From NCBI RefSeq assembly GCF_009801115.1, contig NZ_VTOL01000006.1:124001-188000 (forward strand): 64,000 nt of DNA, written 5' to 3'. The number at the start of each line of letters is the position of its first letter. The stretch's first letter is position 1. The notes under the pieces were generated by a model, which searched no databases, was not told where the DNA came from, and saw nothing but the letters and a program-made list of their open reading frames with translations. Positions 28,500 through 38,031 of the stretch are shown piece by piece. The translations under genes and the position numbers were made by a program. Origin of the DNA: Dyadobacter sp. 3J3. Lineage in GTDB: Bacteria > Bacteroidota > Bacteroidia > Cytophagales > Spirosomataceae.

Positions 28500-29687
28500 A
28501 TGAATCAGAAAATCGACCGTCGCAATTTGTTGAAATCAGGCTTAATGGCCATCGGTGGAATGACACTCGCTCCTCACATGAGCTTTGGTGGTGCATTCGC
28601 AGACATGCCTTTAACCCTTGATCCTGAAAACCGTATTTACCGCAGCCCAATGGTTCGCGAGCATTTTCTTGACAAGAAACCGGATCTTTCGAAAATGATC
28701 CGTCTGGGCTCCAACGAAAATCCATATGGTCCGCCAAAGTCTGCCCAGAAAGCAGCTTGTGATTCTGTGGTTGGCGGAAACCGTTATGCCTGGCAGGAAA
28801 TGTTTGATCTTGTTGACAAAATCGCTAAAAAAGAAGGCGTTTCCAAAGAATCGATCATGATGGGACCTGGTTCTTCTGATCTTTTGGAAAAAGTGGCGTT
28901 GGTACTTTTCATGCATGGTGGAAATATCGTTTCTGCTGATCCTTGTTACATGTCGCTGATTCAGGTTGCGAAATCTGTTGGTGCAACATGGAAAGCAGTT
29001 CCTGTAACCGCAGATCATTCGCACGACTTGAAAGCGATGGAAGCTGCTGTTGATAAGGATACAAAACTTGTCTATATCTGCAATCCCAACAACCCGACCG
29101 GAGCCATTACATCAGGTAAAGATCTATTGGATTTCTGTTCGCGGGTTTCTGAAAAAGTGCCGATTTTCGTTGATGAGGCTTACATCGAATTAGCCGTTGG
29201 TGCGAATACACAAAGTATGGTTTCGCTTCTTCAAAAAAACAAAAACGTGATCGTGGCGCGTACTTTCTCCAAAATCATGGGAATGGCTGGAATCCGCGTT
29301 GGATACATGGCAGCTCAGCCAGCATTTATTGCTGAAATTGAAAAAATCACACGGGGTGGAATGGGGATTTCTTACACGTCAATTGCAGCGGCTTCTGCTG
29401 CTATGGATGATAGTGAATTCCAGGTTATGACCCGCAAACTGAACCACGAAGCGAAGACTTATTTGTATGCTAATCTTGATAAAATGGGCTACAAATATAT
29501 TCCGTCTTATACCAATTTCGTGATCTTTCCGATCAAAATCGCAGGCAAGGAGATGCTTTCTAAAATGACTGCTAAGGGAATTGTTGTGCGCTCATTTGAT
29601 ATTCAAAATAAACCCTGGTGCCGCGTTAGTATCGGTACAATGGACGAAATGAAGAGCTTCGTAAGTGCGCTTGGAACAATTAGCTAA
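28500..29687 (+). CDS. Exported PLP-dependent aminotransferase (HisC-like, fold type I) with Tat signal
   Basis: The ATG at 28500 is preferred over an upstream TTG at 28452, giving 395 residues. It begins with a twin-arginine signal (DRRNLLKSGLMAIGGMTL, Arg7-Arg8), so the protein is folded with its cofactor before export. Class I/II aminotransferase motifs are complete: LGSNENPYGPP, CNPNNPTGAI, DEAYIEL, Schiff-base Lys258 in RTFSKIMGMAGIRVGY, and an Arg near the C-terminus (PWCRVSIG). HisC-like enzymes transaminate histidinol phosphate or aromatic amino acids. Periplasmic transamination would need an acceptor, so a lyase, racemase or decarboxylase-like role is also possible. It follows the M20 gene by 55 bp. 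Confidence 0.9.
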   Translation: MNQKIDRRNLLKSGLMAIGGMTLAPHMSFGGAFADMPLTLDPENRIYRSPMVREHFLDKKPDLSKMIRLGSNENPYGPPKSAQKAACDSVVGGNRYAWQEMFDLVDKIAKKEGVSKESIMMGPGSSDLLEKVALVLFMHGGNIVSADPCYMSLIQVAKSVGATWKAVPVTADHSHDLKAMEAAVDKDTKLVYICNPNNPTGAITSGKDLLDFCSRVSEKVPIFVDEAYIELAVGANTQSMVSLLQKNKNVIVARTFSKIMGMAGIRVGYMAAQPAFIAEIEKITRGGMGISYTSIAAASAAMDDSEFQVMTRKLNHEAKTYLYANLDKMGYKYIPSYTNFVIFPIKIAGKEMLSKMTAKGIVVRSFDIQNKPWCRVSIGTMDEMKSFVSALGTIS

Positions 29688-29704
29688 GCTTAAAATGGCA
29701 AATC

Positions 29705-29756
29705 AATGGCTGGTTTTTTAATTGTTTTTCAAACTGCAATTTCAAAGCCAGCCATT
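29705..29756 (+). terminator. Hairpin terminator after the aminotransferase
   Basis: A 9-bp perfect GC-rich stem (29705-29713 with 29748-29756), extended inward by a wobble and three A-T pairs, is followed by a T-rich run. It lies 18 bp after the stop. It may separate or attenuate expression of the permease that follows. Confidence 0.65.
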
Positions 29757-29810
29757 TTATTTTTAACTTTTTATTCACCGGTTAATGTTCCGGTTTAGTC
29801 CCGTTTTATT

Positions 29811-30905
29811 ATGAGTGACGCCTTACAAAAAACCATTACACTTCTATTACTTATCGCGTTGGGACTTCTTCTTCGGGGGAAATTCAAAAGTAAGGATCAG
29901 ACGAACGGCATCAAGGAAATCATTCTTTCCGTTGCTTTGCCTTCCACGATTTTTATTTCACTGATGAAAATTGATGTGGATTCGTCCATGATCATTATTC
30001 CGTTGGTAACATTGGTTTTTAATTTCCTGATGTTTTTTTCTGCGCCATTAGCTTTTGCACTTTTTGGGATTGAAAAGAACAGTCCAACAGGTCGTACGCT
30101 GTTAATGCTTATTCCTTCATTAGCACCCGGACTTTCCTGTTTTCCGTTTATCGCTGAATTTCTAGGTGAAAAAAGTCTGGCGATTGCGGCACTTGCTGAT
30201 GTTGGAAACAAGTTTTTCGTACTTATTTCGCTATACATTCTGGCGATGAATATGTTTTTGAAAAACAGCCACGATACAGAAACCAAAATGGGAGGGAAGC
30301 TAAAAAGTCTTTTTGGTAATATGTTGCAGGAGCCAATCAATGTGCTGATTATTCTGGCGTTGGTTCTTCTTGGTTTTGGTATTAATTACAAAACATTGCC
30401 TTTTTTTATTACTGAGATTTTTGATAAAACAAGTGCGATGATGACTCCGCTTGTGCTGCTATTTATCGGCCTCGCCGTACAGCTAAAAGAAGGAAAAAAA
30501 GCGATTGTAACCAGTATTTTGCTTTTCCGTGCAGGCAGTACCATGCTGATCAGTGCAGCCATGATTTTTGTTATGAATATTACGGACCAGTCCATGATTT
30601 TACTGGCTATTGTTATTCCGTTAAGTGCAGCGAGTTTCTGGCCTTTGGCGCACATTTCAGCTTTTAATCTTCGAGAAGATGCCATGGGTTTAGCAAGAGA
30701 AAAAAGGACTTTTGATATGGAACTGGCTGTCTTGCTTCTCGCTTTTTCATTACCTTTTTCTACCATTTTGATTCTTGGTATTTTGTCAACCGGTGCTATG
30801 TTTACGCATCTTAGTACGTTAATTATCACTGGTATAATACTTATTGGTTTGGGTTCATTACCAAATCTTTTTGTGCGGTTTGCGTTAAAAAAGTCTAACG
30901 CATGA
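29811..30905 (+). CDS. AEC family permease (auxin-efflux-carrier-like)
   Basis: This 364-residue integral membrane protein has about ten helices and the inverted five-helix repeats of the AEC/Mem_trans family. The N-terminus runs LQKTITLLLLIALGLLLRGK and the second half starts near INVLIILALVLLGFGINYKT. AEC members move organic acids or amino-acid-like anions such as malate, malonate and auxin-like compounds. It lies 123 bp after the exported aminotransferase, with a hairpin between. A role in moving the island's amino-acid or oxo-acid product is inferred from position only. Confidence 0.85.
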   Translation: MSDALQKTITLLLLIALGLLLRGKFKSKDQTNGIKEIILSVALPSTIFISLMKIDVDSSMIIIPLVTLVFNFLMFFSAPLAFALFGIEKNSPTGRTLLMLIPSLAPGLSCFPFIAEFLGEKSLAIAALADVGNKFFVLISLYILAMNMFLKNSHDTETKMGGKLKSLFGNMLQEPINVLIILALVLLGFGINYKTLPFFITEIFDKTSAMMTPLVLLFIGLAVQLKEGKKAIVTSILLFRAGSTMLISAAMIFVMNITDQSMILLAIVIPLSAASFWPLAHISAFNLREDAMGLAREKRTFDMELAVLLLAFSLPFSTILILGILSTGAMFTHLSTLIITGIILIGLGSLPNLFVRFALKKSNA

Positions 30906-30924
30906 ATTGAATAAACTTTTTAAC

Positions 30925-30969
30925 AAAGAAATGGGGATGGTAAATTTTGTTTATGATCCCAATTTCTTT
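30925..30969. terminator. Bidirectional terminator between permease and nuclease genes
   Basis: A 14-bp inverted repeat with one mismatch (30925-30938 with 30956-30969) is bounded by A- and T-runs. It lies between the stops at 30905 and 30975. Confidence 0.75.
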
Positions 30970-30974
30970 TTGGT

Positions 30975-32030
30975 CTATTCTATTTTTATACTTTGATATT
31001 CAAATTCAAGTTTCAAATTTTCCTTTAAAAAATTAATGTATTTTTCTTCGCTCTCATTTGCGGGATATTGACCAACAACAATATGTTTTTTTTGCCTTTT
31101 GTCATTGTCGTTCAAGGAATAAAGTAATATTTGTCCTAATGCCTCCTTTATACATTCTGCCGGATAGGAGGAAGATTTTACTTCGTAAAAAGCTATGTAA
31201 TTTGGTTGAATTACCTTAACATCAACATGATTTTCTTCAAGTATTACGTTTTCCCTTCCAAATTGGCTTATTAACAATCTTTCCAGCTCTTTCTGTATTT
31301 TATTGTGTTTTTGTTCTGCTACGTAGGAACCGGCAACTAGCCTTGTCTGCGTGTCAGTATTTCTATCTTTTGCCGCTATTCTTGATATTCTCTTTTTTCT
31401 ATTTTGATTTAACGTGTCAACAATTTCCTTTTTGTCTCCATCATCTCCAAACTGATCAAAAAGCTGCCTCATGAAGTTATATACGTTTAAGTGTGCAGGC
31501 TTATTAGAGATCATCAAATTTTGAATTTCTGAAATTGTTGTGGTTTTATCGGTTTTTAAACCGAAATAGTTGGCAATTCTAAATAACACATCTCGTTTAA
31601 AAATTGGTATAAGTCTTTCGTTAGAATATAAAAATGATATTTTCCATTTAAATATATCAGGCAAAAGGATATGATCTATTTCACTGAATTTTCCATCATT
31701 GGCAAAATTTATGATTGTTAGAATGTCCTGTTTTATATTTTCAAAAGCTGATTCTCTGCTATCTCCATAGCCTTTTAACCAAGAATATTTGTCATCATTT
31801 GTGTAATTTTTCGGTTTATCTTTTTGATCTTTTCTTTCATAAATTCCAAATTTTATTGATGTCATTCCCTTGATGCTTCCTAATATCCTAGTTTTTGTTT
31901 CAATCCATTGACAAAACGTATCCTGGTTTTCGAGTCCAACATATTCTTTTAAGGTAATGTTGTAAACTTTATCAGGTGTCCATCTTTGTGAAAATTCATT
32001 AAGAAGTTCATTAAATTCGTTTGATGGCAT
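30975..32030 (-). CDS. Putative restriction-type nuclease: McrB-N-like domain plus PD-(D/E)XK
   Basis: This 351-residue cytoplasmic protein has no signal and is noticeably more AT-rich and Lys/Asn/Ile-rich than its neighbours, hinting at transfer. The N-terminal part (about 15-110: RWTPDKVYNITLKEYVGL, FCQWIETKTRILGSIKG, SIKFGIYERK) resembles, from memory, a domain fused to McrB-type restriction ATPases. The C-terminal part carries a PD-(D/E)XK nuclease core: Asp270 in ENHVDVKV, Glu283 and Lys285 in AFYEVKSS, then EALGQILLYS (Gln300). No ATPase, methylase or toxin partner gene is adjacent. A defence function is inferred. It could also be a DNA-repair enzyme. Confidence 0.6.
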   Translation of the reverse strand: MPSNEFNELLNEFSQRWTPDKVYNITLKEYVGLENQDTFCQWIETKTRILGSIKGMTSIKFGIYERKDQKDKPKNYTNDDKYSWLKGYGDSRESAFENIKQDILTIINFANDGKFSEIDHILLPDIFKWKISFLYSNERLIPIFKRDVLFRIANYFGLKTDKTTTISEIQNLMISNKPAHLNVYNFMRQLFDQFGDDGDKKEIVDTLNQNRKKRISRIAAKDRNTDTQTRLVAGSYVAEQKHNKIQKELERLLISQFGRENVILEENHVDVKVIQPNYIAFYEVKSSSYPAECIKEALGQILLYSLNDNDKRQKKHIVVGQYPANESEEKYINFLKENLKLEFEYQSIKIE

Positions 32031-32288
32031 TTGTTTAGGATTTAGGTTTTTGTAACTCTCAATTAATCAAATGTACATTTTTTTTTCTGTGGACAGATTA
32101 TGATCAAACTATTGTAATAAGCTTTTTTTACTTCAAATGAAGCTATTTTCACTCTTAGTCTAGTGTTTTAATTACACCTGACATTACAAGAAAAGTAAGA
32201 ACTTCACATTTATTCTAACTATTTTTATACAAGGTGAGTCTTTTAAAAATGCTATACTAAGTTGAAATATTTGTCTGTGATAAAACAA
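32031..32288. other. Divergent AT-rich intergenic region
   Basis: About 260 bp separate the nuclease from the OmpA-type gene. A TACATTTG (complement of 32069-32076) matches the -7 pattern for the nuclease but lacks a properly spaced -33 box. Confidence 0.3.
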
Positions 32289-33761
32289 ATGAAAATATAT
32301 CTTAAAGGTGAAGCACGCATCACTTTGGGGAGATATTGCTTTTTGCAGATTGTAATCTGTTTATTTTGTCTGAATAATCTCGCCAGTGCACAAACCCTTC
32401 GTGTCTGTTACATTCCTGATTCCCGCTCAGCGTATCAGGATCACGGATACACATTTGACGGGCAGTATATGGCGGGTAGCGGCGCGTCAAAACTTTTAAA
32501 TACCGATAATTTTGGCACCAAAGGAATTGTAAAACAGCAGGTGGAACTGGTTGCCTTGAAAGATATCCCGATTTCGTCGGCTACGATTTCAATGGCTAAT
32601 TGCGGTGCCGTTTTTGTAGGTATGTTTTACAATCCGCAAAGTCCGGATGTCATAAAAGTCTCCGAGTTAAACGCGATCCGGGATTGGTCTTTGCAGAAAA
32701 AGGAAAATCTGGCGGTGATTTGTGAGTCACATGCGGCTGTTTGGGGATACGAAAGAATGGACAGTGAATCCAAAGTAAGTACGGCAACTGCTGAAGGGGA
32801 AAAAACTAAAATTTTTGATGGTCCTTTCGGAAAAGTTTCAAGATTTGTACAAGGCGGACATGCCATTGGCTGGCTGAAAGGCGGTGCGCCGGTTATACTT
32901 TCAAAAAACGAACAAGGCAATACGTCGGTGGCTTATGATAAAGTAACGGGCGATATCATCTTGGGTGATGTGGATATTCTCACGTCGCTCGGCGGAATTT
33001 CTCCGGGTATTTCTATCAATAATGAAAATGATATTCTTTTCGCCAATATCTGGGCTTATGCCATGGATTTAACAAAAAAACCGTTGCCGGCGGGCAAGGT
33101 TAAAGTATCGTTTCGCGTGTTTGACAAGATCACTTTTAACAAGATAGTTGCGCCGGTTGTGATCACAGATAAAGCCATATCGAGTACCGAAATAGTTTCG
33201 GATAGTTCCGGAATGACTTCTGTTTTGTTGACAAAAAATCAGGTTTACCGGTTTCAAATCCGGGTGGCTGGCTATCAGGATTATTTCACGGAGAAATATG
33301 TTAGCGATACCACTGGTACCTTTGATTTTTCCCTTACGCCAAAAGTAAAAAAAGTGGAGGAAGTGGTAAAGGTTGAAAAAACAGAAGCAATAGAAAAGAC
33401 AGACAGAATAGCAAAGATTGAAAAACCGGCTGTTTTAAATCATCTGTTTTTCGAGCAGTCAAAGTCCGGCATTTTACCCGCATCTTTTGGTGAACTGGAT
33501 TCGCTGGCGGATTACTTAAAGTCGGCACCGAATCTGAAAATCGAGCTGCGAGGCCATACAGACAAGATTGGTCCGGCGGATAAAAATGTAATACTATCAG
33601 TAGACAGGGTAAAGGCAGTCAAACAATATCTGGTCAGTAAAGGGATTGATCCTGCCCGAATACTAACCAGAGGAATGGGCGATACGCAGCGTCTTTATAC
33701 AGGTCAGGACCCAAAACTTAGAGTGAAAAACCGGAGGGTGGAAATTGTTTTTGTGCGGTGA
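32289..33761 (+). CDS. OmpA-family peptidoglycan-associated protein with unknown N-terminal domain
   Basis: The ATG at 32289 is preferred over a TTG 27 bp upstream. It yields 490 residues with a signal peptide (FLQIVICLFCLNNLASAQ). The last about 110 residues are an OmpA-like domain: LFFEQSKSGILPASFGELDS, IELRGHTDKIGPADKNVILS, VDRVKAVKQYLVSKGIDPAR, peptidoglycan-binding in known proteins. A Lys/Glu/Val-rich linker precedes it. The first about 240 residues, including SRSAYQDHGYTFDGQYMAGS, have no family I can name, and a carboxypeptidase-regulatory-like or Ig-like segment follows (KVKVSFRVFDKITFNKIV). It is probably anchored to the cell wall and may sense or bind something outside. Confidence 0.75.
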   Translation: MKIYLKGEARITLGRYCFLQIVICLFCLNNLASAQTLRVCYIPDSRSAYQDHGYTFDGQYMAGSGASKLLNTDNFGTKGIVKQQVELVALKDIPISSATISMANCGAVFVGMFYNPQSPDVIKVSELNAIRDWSLQKKENLAVICESHAAVWGYERMDSESKVSTATAEGEKTKIFDGPFGKVSRFVQGGHAIGWLKGGAPVILSKNEQGNTSVAYDKVTGDIILGDVDILTSLGGISPGISINNENDILFANIWAYAMDLTKKPLPAGKVKVSFRVFDKITFNKIVAPVVITDKAISSTEIVSDSSGMTSVLLTKNQVYRFQIRVAGYQDYFTEKYVSDTTGTFDFSLTPKVKKVEEVVKVEKTEAIEKTDRIAKIEKPAVLNHLFFEQSKSGILPASFGELDSLADYLKSAPNLKIELRGHTDKIGPADKNVILSVDRVKAVKQYLVSKGIDPARILTRGMGDTQRLYTGQDPKLRVKNRRVEIVFVR

Positions 33762-33848
33762 AGTCTGAATGATAGTAAGTTAATCCGGCTTAATTTTCAA
33801 TTTGTACAATTGTATTACTTTATTTTTTTCATGATTACTATTGTCAAT

Positions 33849-35040
<1,192 letters not shown>

Positions 35041-35638
35041 CGAAAGAGATCATAATTTATCCCATTACTTTTCAAACAATAGTAGTCCAAACTTGAAAAT
35101 CGCTTTTGTTTTTGATACCAGAAAAACGCTGCCATATATTTAAATTCACCGATTTTACTGTTTACTATTATTAGCTATTTGCTCATTTTTGATCAGTTAT
35201 TCCCGAAAAATACATGTACAGAAAAGATCTTTCGCGGTTTCCCAATCTCTCTGCTTGCCATTGTCAGGATCTTGCCAAACAAACTTTTTCCGGCTCAATA
35301 ATCACAGCAGCGGAATGTATTTCGGAAGGAAGTTTTATACCCAAAGGATCAGTCCGGCCAATTTAGGTGGCCTGTATCTTTCCGGATTTCTGCTATATTA
35401 AAACCTTCATCGGCTTCATTGGTTAAAAAGTTGACGATGCAAAAACGGAATTGATTTACAGTTTCCGTTTTTCGAAGTTTCCCAAATATACCAGTGGAGA
35501 TGTTGATACACGGTCCAATTTAAACGCAATTGGAAAGGAAAAATCCTGTATTTTAGCTCCTTAGGATATCTATGTGCGATAAGTATCAAGTTAATTTGAA
35601 AAGGGAAAAATAAATTTTCAATAAACGAATGGTGGTCA
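35041..35638. other. Gene-poor region with coding-like debris and a hairpin
   Basis: No intact gene is convincing in these 600 bp. Two stretches read like protein (near 35310-35400: MYFGRKFYTQRISPANLG; near 35455-35560: YSFRFSKFPKYTSGDVDTRS), but in different frames and broken by stops. This suggests a decayed gene, perhaps of an outer-membrane protein. A 10-bp stem (35441-35450 with 35463-35472) with a T-run looks like a terminator. Confidence 0.3.
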
Positions 35639-36259
35639 ATGATAAAATTATACACACATCTTAAAAACAAATTACTGGTATTGATATTGACTCTTTTTTC
35701 CTTTCAGGCTTTTTGCCAAACGGCGCCAACGGCTCCGCTGACAGATTCGCTGAAAATGGGATTGAAATTTAAAACGGCACCAATATATGCCAGGTTTATG
35801 CCATTTGCCATTTATACTGGTCCGGGCATTACAACCGACAGGATCGCGCAAATGATCGAAGTTGGAAAAACTTTCAATGTTATTGACGTCGGAATTGCTT
35901 TTGGCCGCAACTCGCTCCGGCCGGATACCTCATTGTTTTTGGAAGGAAAGGTTACCATGGATGTTTGTAACATCGGTATTTTTGCCAATGAAATGACGAT
36001 TGGCGGTGGACGGGTTTTTGATAACAAAGGAAGCCTGATGCTTGAACTTTCGTATAATTTATTTGCACAGCTTTCGAAGAATTTTGGAATAGGACTGACC
36101 ACCGGCTATTATGATTTCAGTAATCAGGTGTATGGAAGTTCGAAAACCTTTTTCGGGGTTTTCGTCCGGTATGGATTGCAGCGGAGTGATTCAGGAGGAA
36201 TTTTAGGTTTGGGAAGAGCACGTCCCGGTCGTCCGGGTCATAGAGGACATGGGCGATAA
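35639..36259 (+). CDS. Exported hypothetical protein, small barrel-like
   Basis: This 206-residue protein has a signal peptide (LLVLILTLFSFQAFCQ). The mature part alternates hydrophobic and polar residues as in a small outer-membrane barrel: FNVIDVGIAFGRNSLRP, LFLEGKVTMDVCNIGIFANE, GSLMLELSYNLFAQLSKNFG, FFGVFVRYGLQRSD. The C-terminus is a short Gly/Arg/Pro/His-rich tail (GRARPGRPGHRGHGR). I do not recognise the family. A terminator follows at once. Confidence 0.6.
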   Translation: MIKLYTHLKNKLLVLILTLFSFQAFCQTAPTAPLTDSLKMGLKFKTAPIYARFMPFAIYTGPGITTDRIAQMIEVGKTFNVIDVGIAFGRNSLRPDTSLFLEGKVTMDVCNIGIFANEMTIGGGRVFDNKGSLMLELSYNLFAQLSKNFGIGLTTGYYDFSNQVYGSSKTFFGVFVRYGLQRSDSGGILGLGRARPGRPGHRGHGR

Positions 36260-36300
36260 AAAAACAACCGGGAAGACTGATTTCTTACCGGTTGTTTTTT
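36259..36300. terminator. Bidirectional terminator
   Basis: A 13-bp perfect stem (36259-36271 with 36288-36300), extended inward by three more pairs after a mismatch, has A- and T-run flanks. It lies between convergent stops at 36259 and 36318. Confidence 0.88.
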
Positions 36301-36317
36301 GGGAGTTAAAGACTGAC

Positions 36318-37406
36318 TTAAATCTTGCCAAGATATGCCGATACTGTAAAACGCATCGTTTCGGAATAAGGACTGTTTTTAACAACGGGTATCAGGTAAG
36401 AGAAATCAGCACCGTAATTCTTCAATATCAAAAGTCCGGCACCGACCGTTGCATATTTAAGATTCGTTTTATTTTTACTTTCGTTATGGTATCCGGCTCG
36501 TAAAGCAAAAGCGGATTTATACCAATATTCACCTCCAAAAGAAAGTGCTACTTCTTCCAGTTCTTCCTTCAAGCCGCCTGGCGCATCCGAAAATGATTTG
36601 ATCAAGCCTTGAAAAGCGGACTGATTATTAACATTCAAGGAATTCGTGGGAATCAATAACTTGCTGGCATCGACGACAAAGTTGAAACGATGTAGGGTAC
36701 TGGGAGAAATGGAAACTCCGCCACCAAGTTTGAAGGTTGTAGGAATATATCCGCTTCCATAGGCAGGCCCGTAACTTACCTTACCTCCCAGGTTGGAAAG
36801 TACAGCACCGAATGTGTAGGTAAGATTTTTTCCATTCGGATCATTTACAATTTGTTTTCGGTAAAAAGCGCTGATATCAGCCGCAACGACATTACTGGTT
36901 TTCACCGCTGATACCAAACCAAGGCCAGCCAAATTGGACGAAATATATTTCATTGTCAGACCCATCGAAAAATTTCTACCAAGTTGCCTTGAATAAGTGG
37001 CGTTTATAGAAATATCGTATCGGTGTTTGGGATCATTTAAATAGCGTCCGCCATCTTTAAAATAATTTACAGATCCGGCGACTGCCTGGCCCTTACCGAT
37101 CTTTTTATAAACACTTGCATAACCCAGCCAAAGATCGTCAGTAAGTTTTGGAATCCAGGGTGTGTAAGATATGGAAGCGCCAAAATCTCTTTCGGCAAAA
37201 GCCAATTTGGAAGCGTTCCAAAACGTAGCATTTGCATCCGGACTTGAAGCCACTCCTGTTTCTCCCATAGCCGAACTGCGTGCATCAGGGGAAAAAGTGA
37301 GAAATGGGATCGGTGTAAAAGGAACCGCCGGACCGGAAGTTTGGGCCAGTAAATTTGCACCTGATAAAGAAAATACCAGGCAGGTACTTAATAAGGAATT
37401 TTTCAT
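36318..37406 (-). CDS. porV: PorV-like type IX secretion outer-membrane protein
   Basis: The start MKNSLLSTCLVFSLSGANLL (362 residues) is chosen over a 46-residue extension because a signal peptide begins there. The mature N-terminus carries FLTFSPDARSSAMGETGVAS followed by SPDANATFWNASKLAF, the signature of PorV (LptO), a FadL-like barrel that shuttles cargo from the translocon to the PorU sortase in the type IX system. The rest is barrel strands ending RFTVSAYLGKI. PorU usually sits next to porV, but it is not in this window. No obvious T9SS C-terminal-domain cargo was recognised here either. Confidence 0.85.
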   Translation of the reverse strand: MKNSLLSTCLVFSLSGANLLAQTSGPAVPFTPIPFLTFSPDARSSAMGETGVASSPDANATFWNASKLAFAERDFGASISYTPWIPKLTDDLWLGYASVYKKIGKGQAVAGSVNYFKDGGRYLNDPKHRYDISINATYSRQLGRNFSMGLTMKYISSNLAGLGLVSAVKTSNVVAADISAFYRKQIVNDPNGKNLTYTFGAVLSNLGGKVSYGPAYGSGYIPTTFKLGGGVSISPSTLHRFNFVVDASKLLIPTNSLNVNNQSAFQGLIKSFSDAPGGLKEELEEVALSFGGEYWYKSAFALRAGYHNESKNKTNLKYATVGAGLLILKNYGADFSYLIPVVKNSPYSETMRFTVSAYLGKI

Positions 37407-37984
37407 GCTAATGTGTTTTTTAAGAGGTGATTTACGGAATTGTTTTGTCAATAAAAGAAATAGATTTTCATAATAGAATTGCTTGATTTTATTATGATAT
37501 TCTTTTATTTTGGAACGTAACCGAAAGTGATTTATTATAGGCATGACATCAAAAAACAGAAGCTTAAAGTAAGCTCATTTTGAAATCTCGCTTATGGAAA
37601 TAAAAATCCGGTGTGTTATCCATACCGGATGCAGGGCAATATTAGGATTATAATCACTTTTGCGTGATTGATCCTGCCGATGTTAAAACGGAAATGTACG
37701 AGCCAATTAAGCTAATGAATGGCGAAATGAAGCAATTGGGCAAAACGATGATAAAGCTGGTTACGAAGGAAGTTTACAATATCGGCGCTAGCTTGCGGAT
37801 TGGAACGATCAGGCCGCTCTGTCACAAAAATGAAAGAAATTTCCAAAATAAATGGAAAACCGGTGAAGTCATCTTTCAGTAAAGCAACACATCAAATTAC
37901 TGAATCTTTCCTTCCCAGAGAAGGAGAGTTATTCAGATGAACTAGATTTTGAAGTACTTAATTTTTTGAAAATTAATGTATTAC
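37407..37984. other. Intergenic region upstream of porV, with possible relic
   Basis: The half next to porV (about 37407-37560) is AT-rich and likely its promoter region. A small hairpin with arms ATCCGGT/ACCGGAT lies near 37606-37629. From about 37650 there is a protein-like stretch described separately. Nothing else is supported. Confidence 0.35.
37664..37882 (+). pseudogene. Possible frameshifted gene relic
   Basis: A GTG-started frame reads VIDPADVKTEMYEPIKLMN and IKLVTKEVYNIGASLRIG with natural codon choice. It then turns un-protein-like, while another frame from about 37828 continues as MKEISKINGKPVKSSFSKA and FLPREGELFR to about 37930. A single indel near 37810 would join them. No signal peptide or start with ribosome site is seen. 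It may be the tail of a decayed gene, and the family is unknown. Confidence 0.3.
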
Positions 37985-38021
37985 AAAAAAGGATTCCGGT
38001 CTTTCTCCGAAATCCTTTTTT
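37985..38021 (-). terminator. Terminator of the barrel gene at 38032
   Basis: An 11-bp stem plus three further pairs after one mismatch (37985-37999 with 38007-38021) has A/T-run flanks. It lies 10 bp past the stop on the minus strand. Confidence 0.8.
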
Positions 38022-38031
38022 GCTTATCTTC

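Noticed and set aside
35189..35401. 70-residue frame in the gene-poor region as a real gene
   Set aside because: It has no signal, domain or neighbour support, and adjoining protein-like text is in another frame. It is treated as debris.
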